Shown here one piece after another: positions 53,929 through 62,708 of a DNA stretch of 64,000 nucleotides. The translations under genes were made by a program, and so were the position numbers. Positions within the stretch are counted from its first letter, which is position 1; every line of letters starts with the position of its first letter. This DNA is from Paludifilum halophilum. GTDB taxonomy: Bacteria; Bacillota; Bacilli; Thermoactinomycetales; DSM-45169. The DNA is taken from the NCBI RefSeq assembly GCF_002245355.1, contig NZ_NOWF01000003.1, forward strand, positions 62,001 through 126,000, given 5' to 3'. The notes under the pieces are model-generated. The model was not told where the DNA came from. It ran no database searches and saw only the letters and a list, made by a program, of their open reading frames with translations.

Positions 53929-54174
53929 TCAGCCGATTTCGTCATGAATCAGTTTGGGAATCTCTTTCTCTTCGGCGTGACGGTTCAACTGCTTTTTCGA
54001 AAAAATCCGCTTCCCATCCAAATCCACCTCAAACACACCGCCGCCGGACGGTACCAGCGTCATCTCCTCAATTTGCTGCCGAAACTCGCTGAACACTTCT
54101 TCCGCCACACGGGCGGCATAAGGAGCATAGTTTCAAGCCATGCAAAATTCGATTCGCAGTTTATGGTTTGCCAA
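53929..54174 (-). CDS. SelW/Rdx-family protein with a predicted selenocysteine (UGA)
   Basis: The frame starts at TTG (54174) behind GAGAGGTGA and reads ANHKLRIEFCMA, then TGA (54133-54135), then NYAPYAARVAEEVFSEF, VPSGGGVFEVDLDGKRIFSKK and a final IPKLIHDEIG, 81 residues with the UGA read as Sec. In Rdx-family proteins the motif is CxxC or CxxU at exactly this place, and SGGGVFEV with K/R-I-F-S-K is the family core. A hairpin CCGCC-CGTGT-GGCGG (54102-54116) begins 16 nt after the UGA, and its loop holds G about 23 nt away, within the range for bacterial SECIS elements. The alternative is a Cys or Trp codon lost by mutation. Confidence 0.78.
54102..54116 (-). promoter_or_regulatory. Candidate bacterial SECIS hairpin
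   Basis: CCGCC and GGCGG around the loop CGTGT, inside the coding region just 3' of the UGA. Confidence 0.6.
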
Positions 54175-54374
54175 AGGGGGTCACCTCTCACGGAAGATTT
54201 CGCAGTTCACCTTTATTATACCCTTTTTGGTTCGGGGCAAAAAGGGTATCAACCATCCAGTCGACCCTCTTCTTGGCTCTGACCGACGATTTCAGATCGT
54301 TTTTTTGCTTTTTCGGGGTTTTTGCTACAATAGGAAGCACGCAAAGGGATCGGATCATATGGAGGAGGAACACG

Positions 54375-55754
54375 ATGCATCTACCCGAGGAATATCTCAA
54401 TCAAATGAAAAAACTGCTTGGTGAAGAATATCCCGCCTTTCTGGCCACTTATGAAAAACCCCCTTCCCGGGGATTAAGGGTAAACACCCTGAAAATCCCG
54501 GTCAAGGAAATGCTGGAACGGATCTCCTTTCAGCTGAAACCGATCCCCTGGTGTGAAACGGGATTTTTTTACGATCACGATCAGGACCGCCCCGGTAAAC
54601 ATGTCTTTCATGCCGCGGGCCTTTACTATATTCAGGATCCCAGTGCCATGGCGGCGGCAGAAGCCTTAAACCCCCAACCCGGAGAAAAAGTGCTTGATCT
54701 GTGCGCCGCTCCGGGAGGAAAAACCACCCAAATCGCTGCCAAAATGGAAGGACAGGGTTTGCTGGTGGCCAACGAGATTAGTCCTCAACGGCGAAAAGCG
54801 CTGGTGGAAAACCTGGAACGGTGCGGTATCAGCCATACTACGGTGCTCGGAGAATCCCCGGAACGGTTAGCCGAACGCTTCTCCGGCTTTTTCGACCGAA
54901 TCCTGATCGATGCCCCCTGTTCCGGGGAAGGAATGTTCCGGAAAGATCCGGATACCTGTGAACGTTGGAGTACCAAGGCCACCAAACAGTGTGCCGGAGT
55001 GCAGTCGGAAATTCTGAACGCCGCCTCCCCCATGTTGCGCCCCGGCGGAATACTCACTTACTCCACCTGTACCTTTAACCCGAGGGAAAACGAAGAAATC
55101 TTACAACGTTTCCTGGAAGCCCATCCGGACTATGAAACCACTCCCGTTCCCGGCTTTCACCATTTTCAACCAGCCCGGCCGGAATGGGGCGACTCCTCCC
55201 CTGGTCTCTCGCGGGCGGCTCGCCTCTGGCCTCATCATCTCCACGGAGAAGGCCACTTTATAGCTGTTTTGAAAAAAGCGGAAGGACCGGAAGGAACCAA
55301 ACAGCGGCCCGGTAAGTTCCCCCCTGTCTCCGCCGATGCTGTCAAAACCTATCAGGAGTTTGTCCGGGAGGTTTTATCCACCGGTGCGACGGAAGGTCCT
55401 TTCACGCTTTACGGGGACCACCTCTATCAAATACGGGAGGACCTCCCCTCACTGAAAGGATTGAAAGTGGAGCGACCCGGATTTTATCTGGGACAAGTCA
55501 AGCGAAAACGGTTTGTCCCCTCTCATACCTGGGCGATGACCCTTACGCCCGGCCGGGTACAACGCACTCTTTCCTTTGATGTGGAAGATCCCGATCTCTA
55601 TCGCTATCTGCGCGGAGAAGCCCTTCCCCTCCACAATGGTAAAAAAGGTTGGACCCTTGTCACTGTCGACCGCTTTCCCCTCGGTTGGGGTAAAATCTCC
55701 GGAGGATTATTGAAAAATCATTATCCGAAGCGGTTGAGATGGGATCCGATCTAA
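54375..55754 (+). CDS. RsmF/RsmB-type rRNA cytosine-C5 methyltransferase
   Basis: A 459-residue SAM-dependent enzyme of the NOL1/NOP2/Sun family. SAM motif I is VLDLCAAPGGKTTQIA; the Pro-Cys catalytic motif is LIDAPCSGEGMFRKD; the nucleophile lies in TYSTCTFNPRENEE. A C-terminal RNA-binding extension of about 150 residues matches the RsmF-like proteins of Firmicutes. The start MHLPEEYLNQ at 54375 has GGAGGAGG upstream; it lies divergently from the SelW-type gene. Confidence 0.9.
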   Translation: MHLPEEYLNQMKKLLGEEYPAFLATYEKPPSRGLRVNTLKIPVKEMLERISFQLKPIPWCETGFFYDHDQDRPGKHVFHAAGLYYIQDPSAMAAAEALNPQPGEKVLDLCAAPGGKTTQIAAKMEGQGLLVANEISPQRRKALVENLERCGISHTTVLGESPERLAERFSGFFDRILIDAPCSGEGMFRKDPDTCERWSTKATKQCAGVQSEILNAASPMLRPGGILTYSTCTFNPRENEEILQRFLEAHPDYETTPVPGFHHFQPARPEWGDSSPGLSRAARLWPHHLHGEGHFIAVLKKAEGPEGTKQRPGKFPPVSADAVKTYQEFVREVLSTGATEGPFTLYGDHLYQIREDLPSLKGLKVERPGFYLGQVKRKRFVPSHTWAMTLTPGRVQRTLSFDVEDPDLYRYLRGEALPLHNGKKGWTLVTVDRFPLGWGKISGGLLKNHYPKRLRWDPI

Positions 55755-55862
55755 ATCGATTGACTCTCAGGTTTGGGACGATGACTGTTTGTCCGCCTTT
55801 GCATAGGACAAAAGCGGGAAACCATATACTCAAATAACGTCGGCAACTGGAGGCGAGATTCC

Positions 55863-56093
55863 GTGTTACCCCGATCGGTTCACAAACGGCCCCGTTTGCC
55901 CCTTTTCACCCCTTTCACGATGGGAATGATCCAGCCGGAATGGCTTTATATGAACCATGATTTCGACGAGGAGGAACCGGAAGAGGAAGCACCGGAAAAA
56001 CAGGACCCTTCCGATTCGGAAAAAGGTTCGCTTCAATCGCCCCCGCGAGTCAATATCCGACCCCGCCCGGAAGGGCCGCCTGTGGAACATTGA
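55863..56093 (+). CDS. Hypothetical protein, 76 aa
   Basis: GTG start behind GGAGGCGAG. It reads LPRSVHKRPRLPLFTPFTMGMIQPEWLYMNHDF-like text in short hydrophobic and basic steps, then a Glu/Pro tail (EEEPEEEAPEKQ) and PRPEGPP. Low complexity at the end. No family recognised. Confidence 0.5.
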   Translation: MLPRSVHKRPRLPLFTPFTMGMIQPEWLYMNHDFDEEEPEEEAPEKQDPSDSEKGSLQSPPRVNIRPRPEGPPVEH

Positions 56094-56505
56094 GAGTACG
56101 GATGCTTTGGCGTTCGCCTCTTTTTTTATTCCCGCCTTTACTCCTTTCGTAAAAAACGCACTTCCCTATATTCCTTAAAAATATTAAATCATGATATTCA
56201 TACGTATGGACAGAATGAACCATCTTCACCCAAAACCGTCGGACCTATAGGGATCACATATCCAAAAAAAGGAGGCAAGAAGCAACGCCCCCTCAGAGAT
56301 GCGGCTTCCCAGAATACCATCGGAGTATGTAGAGCACGATCAAGAACCTAAATATGGTTAATAAACATCGCTGGACAAACTCTTTTCCTTATCGGACTTA
56401 ATTTAGTCAATTAATTTTGAATTTACGGATAAAATTTTTCTAATCAGGCAGGAATCCGCAAAATTCGATTGAATATTAAAATTAATCCTAAAAGGAGGGG
56501 ATTTT
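56094..56505. other. AT-rich leader of the protease gene
   Basis: About 410 nt without a gene. A GGCG/CGCC hairpin with a T run near 56110-56140 could end the preceding transcript. The rest is AT-rich upstream DNA; candidate -35/-10 boxes (TTGAAT, TAATCA near 56415-56445) are weak. Confidence 0.4.
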
Positions 56506-57681
56506 GTGAAACGCTGTTTGATGTTGTCACTGGCTCTGCTGTTGTCCTTTGCACTGTCCCTGCCGATGTCCGCCACTGCAGCCGTTGACCAACCGAATGT
56601 CGACCAGTCGGCCGAGGCGAAATATGTCTCCGACGAGCTGATCGTAAAGTTCAAGCCAGGTACGGCGAAGAATACCAAAGCCTCTGTCCACAGCCAAAAG
56701 GACACCAAGGTGATCGACCAGAACAAAAAGATCGGGTTTGAGGTCGTTGAGCTGAAAAACAAATCAGTCAAAGAAGCGAAGAAAGCTTATGAGAAAAACC
56801 CGAATGTGGAATACGCCGAACCCAACTACATCGTCCATGCAGACTGGGTTCCCAACGACCCGAGCTATTCCCGCCAGTACGCCCTGCCGCAGGTGGACGC
56901 TCCCCAAGCCTGGGATGTGACTCGCGGCTCTAGTAACGTCAAGATCGCGATCGTCGACACCGGAGTTCAGTACAACCACCCGGATCTGCAAGGGAAAGTG
57001 GAAAGAGGCTACGACTTTGTGGATCGGGACTGGGATCCCAATGACGGTAACGGCCACGGCACCCACTGCGCCGGGATCGCCGCCGCCGCCACCAACAACG
57101 GAACCGGGATCGCCGGTATGGCTCCCAACAACACGATTTACGCCGTTCGCGTTTTGAACAACAACGGTTCCGGAACCTGGTCCGATGTAGCCAACGGAAT
57201 TACCCACGCGGCGGATAATGCAGATGTTGTCAGCTTGAGTCTGGGAGGAACCCGAGGTTCCAGCACCCTGCAAAACGCCGTCAACTACGCTTGGAGCAAC
57301 AATACGGTCGTTGTTGCCGCCGCGGGGAACGCCGGTACCAGCACTCCCCACTATCCCGCTTATTACAGTAACGCCATCGCCGTCGCCGCTACGGACTCCA
57401 ATGATAACAAAGCCTCCTTCTCCACCTATGGAAGCTGGGTGGATGTCGCCGCTCCGGGAGTGAGCATTTACTCCACCTACCCGACCAACTCCTATCAAAA
57501 CCTGTCCGGTACCTCGATGGCCACTCCTTATGTTGCCGGTCTCGCCGGACTGCTCAAGTCACAGGGCCGCAGCGCCAGTAACGTCCGGGCAGCGATTGAA
57601 AACACCGCCGACAACATCAGCGGCACCGGCTATTACTGGACCCACGGACGCATTAACGCTAACGATGCTGTTCGCTACTAA
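56506..57681 (+). CDS. Secreted subtilisin-family protease (thermitase-like)
   Basis: A 391-residue S8 serine protease: signal peptide (1-26), I9-type propeptide (about 40-110), then the mature domain beginning near DWVPNDPSYSRQYALPQV. The catalytic triad is Asp in IAIVDTGVQ, His in GNGHGTHCAGIAAA and Ser in LSGTSMATPYVAGLAG. The mature part is strikingly close to thermitase of Thermoactinomyces vulgaris (NHPDLQGKV, GITHAADNADVVSLSLGG, GRSASNVRAAIENTAD). The usual His after SMATP is Tyr here. GTG start behind AAAAGGAGGGG; a strong terminator follows. Confidence 0.95.
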   Translation: MKRCLMLSLALLLSFALSLPMSATAAVDQPNVDQSAEAKYVSDELIVKFKPGTAKNTKASVHSQKDTKVIDQNKKIGFEVVELKNKSVKEAKKAYEKNPNVEYAEPNYIVHADWVPNDPSYSRQYALPQVDAPQAWDVTRGSSNVKIAIVDTGVQYNHPDLQGKVERGYDFVDRDWDPNDGNGHGTHCAGIAAAATNNGTGIAGMAPNNTIYAVRVLNNNGSGTWSDVANGITHAADNADVVSLSLGGTRGSSTLQNAVNYAWSNNTVVVAAAGNAGTSTPHYPAYYSNAIAVAATDSNDNKASFSTYGSWVDVAAPGVSIYSTYPTNSYQNLSGTSMATPYVAGLAGLLKSQGRSASNVRAAIENTADNISGTGYYWTHGRINANDAVRY

Positions 57682-57702
57682 ACTTCCGTATTTCCCAACA
57701 TA

Positions 57703-57741
57703 CAAAGGCACTGCCCGGATCCGGGCAGTGCCTTTGTTTTG
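57703..57741. terminator. Terminator after the protease gene
   Basis: AAAGGCACTGCCCGG and its 15-bp complement, followed by GTTTTGG. Confidence 0.9.
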
Positions 57742-57755
57742 GTAAAGTACACGAC

Positions 57756-58433
57756 TCAAGAAGAAGGCGGTTCTGAAACCGGATCGATCAAAATCCGGGT
57801 CCCATCCACAGAAACCACCCTCAACCGGGTTCCCTTTTTTACCCAAACGCCTTGGCTGACTGCGGAATAGATCTTGCCGTCGATCTCGATGGTTCCAGTC
57901 GGGCGCATATCAGAAACGGCTTCGGCCTCCTTCCCAACCAAGTCCCGATACTTGTCGTTGATGGAACTGTATCCCGTTTCCCGGGTCAAAGCGTTCTTCA
58001 GAATCACTTGATCCCACACATCCCTGCGGGGAAGCACTTTGAGGGAAAGGAACCCCGACAGGATTCCAAAAATCCACATCAAACCGACAACACTTCCGAC
58101 GATCCAATCCCCTGTCGGAACGACCAAACCGATTAACATCACCAGAATCCCGACGCCCGCCAGGGTTCCGTCCTGAACCAACTGTCCGTCCAGGATCAGA
58201 AGAATCAATCCCACAACCAAAAGTCCTATCATCCACCCATTCAACTCGGGATTTTGGACAAAAGCGTATAACACCAACAACCCGATGGCCGCCAGAGCGG
58301 CCAACCCCCGCGCTTTGACAAGAAATTCGGTTACCAAAAACATCCCGGCTAAAAAAACGATGAATCCGAGCCCCAGGGCAGACTGAAACAAAAGCACCAT
58401 CACATCCTTCCACAGAAAGACCTCGTCGGGCAT
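57756..58433 (-). CDS. NfeD-type membrane protein
   Basis: A 225-residue protein with four to five membrane segments (about 8-140) and a C-terminal OB-fold domain (LVGKEAEAVSDMRPTGTIEIDGKIYSAVSQGVWVKKGTRLRVVSVDGTRILI), the NfeD signature. Such proteins work with stomatin/flotillin partners in membrane microdomains. No partner gene is adjacent. It lies downstream of mutS2 with a 30-codon ORF between. Confidence 0.88.
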   Translation of the reverse strand: MPDEVFLWKDVMVLLFQSALGLGFIVFLAGMFLVTEFLVKARGLAALAAIGLLVLYAFVQNPELNGWMIGLLVVGLILLILDGQLVQDGTLAGVGILVMLIGLVVPTGDWIVGSVVGLMWIFGILSGFLSLKVLPRRDVWDQVILKNALTRETGYSSINDKYRDLVGKEAEAVSDMRPTGTIEIDGKIYSAVSQGVWVKKGTRLRVVSVDGTRILIDPVSEPPSS

Positions 58434-58457
58434 CGATCCATTCCATCCGCCCGCCGT

Positions 58458-58550
58458 TTATCCCGTTGCATAAAAGAAAAACCAAACCGACCCGATCATG
58501 AAAAACAATAGAGCCAGCGAAACCAGAATCAGGGCCAACCGGGCCAACAT
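58458..58550 (-). CDS. Tiny membrane peptide, 30 aa
   Basis: Reads MLARLALILVSLALLFFMIG and ends SVWFFFYATG. One hydrophobic helix spans most of it. GGGGGATAAGG lies just before the ATG, 16 nt after the mutS2 stop, and nfeD follows, so the three are probably one operon. Too short for homology by eye. Confidence 0.5.
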   Translation of the reverse strand: MLARLALILVSLALLFFMIGSVWFFFYATG

Positions 58551-58566
58551 CCTTATCCCCCGCTTT

Positions 58567-60927
58567 CTAGTTCAGTTCGACAACCGTTACACCGGAGCCT
58601 CCTTCTCCCTGACCACCCAGGCGAAAATCCTTGACCCGGGAGTGACGGCGCAGATAGCTCTGAACACCGGTTCTCAACGCACCCGTCCCTTTCCCGTGAA
58701 TCAGGGAAATTTGGCGATATCCCGCCAAAAGGGCATTATCGAGGTATTTATCAATCTCAGGGATCGCTTCATCCACTAATTTTCCCCTGACATCCAATTC
58801 GTGACGGACTTGATCGGACTGACGTCGGTAAGAAGTGGATCCCTCCTGTTTTTCCCTTCGAGGAGAACTGCGCCATTCCATGTCGTCCCGATCCACCTTC
58901 ATTTTCATCAATCCGGCCTGAACTTGAAACCCGCTTTCTCCGAGATCATCGATCACTTGCCCCTTTTGCCCGAGGGTTCGGATATATACTTCGTCTCCCA
59001 CCTGGATCGGATGTTTACGATTAATGGATTTGTCCCGTTCTGAAGGGGAGAGAGAAGTTTCGGGTTCTGCGTCTTCCAGCCGTTTCTTAGCCTCAATCAA
59101 CCGGTGCTCTTTGATTTCTCCGGGTTTTTGTCGGTTCCATCGGCGAAGCTCTTTCAATACATCCTCAGCTTCCCGCTTGGCACGGGAGATCACAGTTTTT
59201 GCTTCCCGACGGGCGGCCTCCCGAATCTTTCCTTTTTCCGCTTCCCACTCTTCCAACTTCTTCTCCAGATTGCGATGAAGTTCTTGCGCCTCCCGATGAA
59301 GAGCTTCCGCCTTCGTCCGCTCTTCCTCTGCCGCCTTTTGATCGGCGGTCAGGGCTCGGATCATTTCTTCCAACCGGTTTTCGTCCCGGGAAAGCTGATC
59401 CCGGGCCATTTCAATCACGTTTTCGGATAATCCCAGGCGCAAAGCGATATCAAAGGCGTTACTGCGTCCCGGAACACCGATCAGCAAGCGATAAGTGGGC
59501 CGCAGGGTTTCCACATCGAATTCCACACTGGCGTTGATCACCCCGTCCCGTCCATGGGCGAACAACTTCAACTCATTATAGTGCGTGGTGGCCATTACCC
59601 GGCAACCTCGGTCCAGAATCTTCTCCAGAATGGCGATAGCCAGAGCCGCTCCTTCCGTGGGATCGGTCCCCGCCCCCAACTCGTCCAGTAATACCAGACT
59701 TCGCGGATCAAGACGGTCCAGGATGCGAATAATGTTGGTCATATGGGCGGAAAACGTACTCAGGTTTTGCTCGATACTCTGTTCGTCCCCGATGTCCGCG
59801 TAAACACCGCTGAAGACCGGCACACGGCTCCCCTCTTCCGCCGGGATGGGAAGACCGGACTGAGCCATCAAGGCAAGCAGACCCACTGTTTTTAAAGAAA
59901 CGGTTTTGCCGCCGGTATTGGGTCCGGTAACGATAATCCCCCGATAATCGTTACCCAGCTCCACATCGATGGGAACGACCTCCTTCGCATCAATCAGAGG
60001 ATGGCGAGCCTTTTTCAGCGAAAGGCCCCCCTTCTGATCGATCCGGGGACAAACCCCTCGAATCACTTGCCCTAGACGGGCTTTAGAGAGAATGACATCC
60101 AGTTCTGTCAGAAGTGTCAGGTTGGCGAGCAACGATTCCGCCGATTCATCGACCCGGGAAGTCAATTCGCGAAGAATGCGTTCCACTTCCCGATCTTCCT
60201 CCAGTTCCAACTCCCGTAATCGGTTATTTTGGGCGACAACGGTTTCCGGTTCGATAAACAATGTTTGCCCGGAGGCGGACTGATCATGAACCATCCCCCC
60301 GAAGGCGCCGCGATATTCCTGCTTCACAGGGATCACATACCGGTCATTGCGTTGGGTGATGATCGGCTCCTGCATCATTTTCTGATATCCGGAACTGCGC
60401 AGAATCTGATCCAGGGATGACCGGATCCCGCTCTGGACTCGGAGGATATTGTGGCGAACGCGATTCAGCACGAGGCTGGCATGATCCAATACATGCCCGT
60501 CTTCATCGACAGCCTTCCGGATTTGTTTGGCCAAATCACTGATCGGATGCAACCGGCCGGCTAGCTCCCGTATATGAGGAAGTGAAGCCTCTTCCTCGTC
60601 CAGACTCTCTATCACCCGCCGCACTTTTTTTTCCGCCTCGGCAGTTCCGGCCACGGCAAGCAGCTCGTCGGGACTGAGCACCCCGCCGATCTCCGCTCGT
60701 TTCATCGCTGATCGGATATCCTTGACCCCTTCCAGGGACAATCCACCCTTCAGTCGTATCAAGTCCATCCCTTCCGCTGTAGCATGCAACAAATGCCGGA
60801 CTTCCCCTTCCTCAGGAGAAGGTTCCAAGGAACGGATCTCCTGTTTCCCGGGTTCAGAGGAGGCCTGATCCTCCAGCATTTGAATGATCCGATGATATTC
60901 CAACGTTCGCAGTATATGTCGGTCCAA
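58567..60927 (-). CDS. mutS2: MutS2 ATPase with Smr endonuclease domain
   Basis: A 786-residue protein, the length of B. subtilis MutSB. It has the MutS lever/clamp region, Walker A TGPNTGGKTVSLKT, Walker B-like SLVLLDELGAGTDPTEGAAL, a KOW-like segment (IQVGDEVYIRTLGQKGQV) and the C-terminal Smr domain (LDVRGKLVDEAI, SLIHGKGTGALRTGV). The family suppresses recombination, and MutS2 of B. subtilis also rescues collided ribosomes. TTG start at 60927 behind AAGGGAG. The gene lies near polX as in B. subtilis. Confidence 0.96.
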   Translation of the reverse strand: MDRHILRTLEYHRIIQMLEDQASSEPGKQEIRSLEPSPEEGEVRHLLHATAEGMDLIRLKGGLSLEGVKDIRSAMKRAEIGGVLSPDELLAVAGTAEAEKKVRRVIESLDEEEASLPHIRELAGRLHPISDLAKQIRKAVDEDGHVLDHASLVLNRVRHNILRVQSGIRSSLDQILRSSGYQKMMQEPIITQRNDRYVIPVKQEYRGAFGGMVHDQSASGQTLFIEPETVVAQNNRLRELELEEDREVERILRELTSRVDESAESLLANLTLLTELDVILSKARLGQVIRGVCPRIDQKGGLSLKKARHPLIDAKEVVPIDVELGNDYRGIIVTGPNTGGKTVSLKTVGLLALMAQSGLPIPAEEGSRVPVFSGVYADIGDEQSIEQNLSTFSAHMTNIIRILDRLDPRSLVLLDELGAGTDPTEGAALAIAILEKILDRGCRVMATTHYNELKLFAHGRDGVINASVEFDVETLRPTYRLLIGVPGRSNAFDIALRLGLSENVIEMARDQLSRDENRLEEMIRALTADQKAAEEERTKAEALHREAQELHRNLEKKLEEWEAEKGKIREAARREAKTVISRAKREAEDVLKELRRWNRQKPGEIKEHRLIEAKKRLEDAEPETSLSPSERDKSINRKHPIQVGDEVYIRTLGQKGQVIDDLGESGFQVQAGLMKMKVDRDDMEWRSSPRREKQEGSTSYRRQSDQVRHELDVRGKLVDEAIPEIDKYLDNALLAGYRQISLIHGKGTGALRTGVQSYLRRHSRVKDFRLGGQGEGGSGVTVVELN

Positions 60928-61050
60928 GACGTACACTCCCTTTTCCTTGCACAATCCTCCAACATTATATCATGTTTCCTTCTGTCAGGACTTCTGAGGG
61001 ATAACAACATCGCCATTGATACAAACTAACAGCAAAAAGGAGGAAATCCA

Positions 61051-61410
61051 ATGACTTTTTTCAGGCATGTGATCCGTTTCGTCGTCTCTGCCTTGGTGAT
61101 CATGCTTGTTGCGGCTCTGGTTCCCGGATTCAGCATCACCGGCTTTTGGAGCGCCTTGGTGGCCGGTTTGGTGATTGCACTGGTCGGGTGGGCTGTTGAG
61201 GCGATCATGGGTCGCAACATTTCCCCCTTTGGCAGGGGACTGGTCGGTTTTATAGCCAGTGTTGTCGTTATTTATCTGTCTCAGTTCTTCGTACCGGGCT
61301 TCCGTGTCTCTTTATTCGGGGCCTTGATCGGAGCTCTGGTAATCGGAGTGATCGATCTGTTCATCCCGACCGGTACCGTATTGAAACAGGATAATAAGAA
61401 CAAAGGATAA
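61051..61410 (+). CDS. Phage holin family IV-type membrane protein (YvlD-like)
   Basis: A 119-residue protein with four membrane segments (VVSALVIMLVAALVPGFSI, FWSALVAGLVIALVGWAVEA, GLVGFIASVVVIYLSQFFV, LFGALIGALVIGVIDLFIP). The pattern is that of the 4-TMS holin-like family, which are mostly ordinary chromosomal proteins and not phage genes. AAGGAGG precedes the ATG, and two terminators follow. Confidence 0.85.
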   Translation: MTFFRHVIRFVVSALVIMLVAALVPGFSITGFWSALVAGLVIALVGWAVEAIMGRNISPFGRGLVGFIASVVVIYLSQFFVPGFRVSLFGALIGALVIGVIDLFIPTGTVLKQDNKNKG

Positions 61411-61426
61411 TCAACGACCTTAAAGT

Positions 61427-61456
61427 GAAAAACCCGTGCCCTGCACGGGTTTTTTC
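61427..61456 (+). terminator. Terminator after the holin-like gene
   Basis: AACCCGTGC and GCACGGGTT arms followed by TTTTTC. Confidence 0.85.
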
Positions 61457-61462
61457 TCATTA

Positions 61463-61491
61463 CCAAAACCCAGCCCTCGGCTGGGTTTTGG
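61463..61491 (-). terminator. Terminator after sleB
   Basis: CCAAAACCCAGCC and GGCTGGGTTTTGG, read on the minus strand after the sleB stop. Confidence 0.75.
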
Positions 61492-61495
61492 TCAC

Positions 61496-62503
61496 TTATT
61501 TAGTGAAAATGTGTTTTCCGATTCGCTTGATCTGTGGACGACCCCAAATCCAATTCGATGTCGCCGTATCCGGGTTGAAGTAGTAGAGAGCTCCTCCACT
61601 GGGATCCCAACCATTCAAAGCATCATTGACGGCTTTTTTCGCTTCCGGCTCGGGAGCCATATGAATTTGGCCGTCTTGAACCGCTTCAAAAGCCAACGGC
61701 TCAAAAATAATCGCGGAGGGAGAATCGGGAAATTCATCACTTTCCATTCGATTGAGCATGACGGCGGCCACCGCCACCTTTCCGATATGGGGCTCACCCC
61801 GGGCCTCGGCGTGTACAGCCTGAGCCATCATCTGAATTTCCTGTTTGGACATTCCGGCACTGGTTTTGGGAACTTTGTTCATCGGTTTCGTCCGGGTGAC
61901 ACCCTTCGGTTTCCCGCGTTGCTGTTTCGGTGCTTTCTTCTTGTCTTCCGGTTGATAATCCTGTGTCGCCTTCCACAGTTTCAACTTGGTCCGGGCACCC
62001 ACTTTTCCATCCACCTTCAAACCGAAACGAGTCTGAAAGGAGCGAACCGCCCGATCGGTTTTAGCACCGAACTTTCCATCCACTTTTCCACCATAAAACC
62101 CGATAAATCGCAGCCTTTGCTGCAGTTCCCACACATAGCCCCCTTGATCACCTTTCTTATAGATGCGTCTTTCCACACCGGGAGACCATCCCCGAGTCGC
62201 TTGATACAGTTTCTTTTTCGTCTTGGCACCCGCCACGCCGTCGACTTTTAAACCAAACTGGGATTGAAACAGGCGGACGGCTCGGTGGGTCCGTTGGCGA
62301 AAATCGCCATCGATGTTTCCTTTATAAAAGCCGAGATACTTCAACCGCCCCTGCAGTTCATAGACTTCCCCGCCGGTCGATCCGATGCGGAGTTCCTTTT
62401 TTCCGAAGGAAGGTTCCGCTTTCACCCCATGAACCACCGGGGATGCTATACCGGCCAACAATAGAACGCAGGCGCATAACAGAATCAAATATCGCTTGTT
62501 CAT
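61496..62503 (-). CDS. sleB: Spore cortex-lytic enzyme SleB-like, two PG-binding domains
   Basis: A 335-residue exported hydrolase: signal peptide (1-29), peptidoglycan-binding domain 1 (about 40-95), a second copy (about 112-170), a Lys/Pro linker, then the hydrolase_2 catalytic domain (MAQAVHAEARGEPHIGKVAVAAVMLNRM, with the conserved Glu, to YYFNPDTATSNWIWGRPQIKRIG). SleB of B. subtilis has one PG-binding domain. SleB degrades cortex during germination. No ypeB partner follows. A sigmaG-like promoter precedes it. Confidence 0.9.
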   Translation of the reverse strand: MNKRYLILLCACVLLLAGIASPVVHGVKAEPSFGKKELRIGSTGGEVYELQGRLKYLGFYKGNIDGDFRQRTHRAVRLFQSQFGLKVDGVAGAKTKKKLYQATRGWSPGVERRIYKKGDQGGYVWELQQRLRFIGFYGGKVDGKFGAKTDRAVRSFQTRFGLKVDGKVGARTKLKLWKATQDYQPEDKKKAPKQQRGKPKGVTRTKPMNKVPKTSAGMSKQEIQMMAQAVHAEARGEPHIGKVAVAAVMLNRMESDEFPDSPSAIIFEPLAFEAVQDGQIHMAPEPEAKKAVNDALNGWDPSGGALYYFNPDTATSNWIWGRPQIKRIGKHIFTK

Positions 62504-62547
62504 GCGGAGTCAACCTTTCTCTCCAGGCTGGGAGTCTTCTGCAGTGT

Positions 62548-62577
62548 TAGTATCTCGATATTTGATGTCCCTATGCA
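62548..62577 (-). promoter_or_regulatory. SigmaG-like promoter of sleB
   Basis: -35 TGCATA (62572-62577), 17-bp spacer, -10 GATACTA (62548-62554), close to the forespore consensus (gyATr, CATnnTA). It fits forespore expression of sleB. Confidence 0.6.
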
Positions 62578-62708
62578 AAAAAGATGAAAGGCACTCCGTG
62601 TGGAACCCAACCCTCCCCAGGACATTTGTCATCATGATCAATAATGGGGTGCGTAGGACGACTTCTAACACACCGGCGGATTTTTAAAAAAGGGTCCATG
62701 CCGTTTTC

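Noticed and set aside
61051-61410. Phage holin as evidence of a prophage
   Set aside because: The family is a common chromosomal four-helix membrane protein and no phage genes are nearby.
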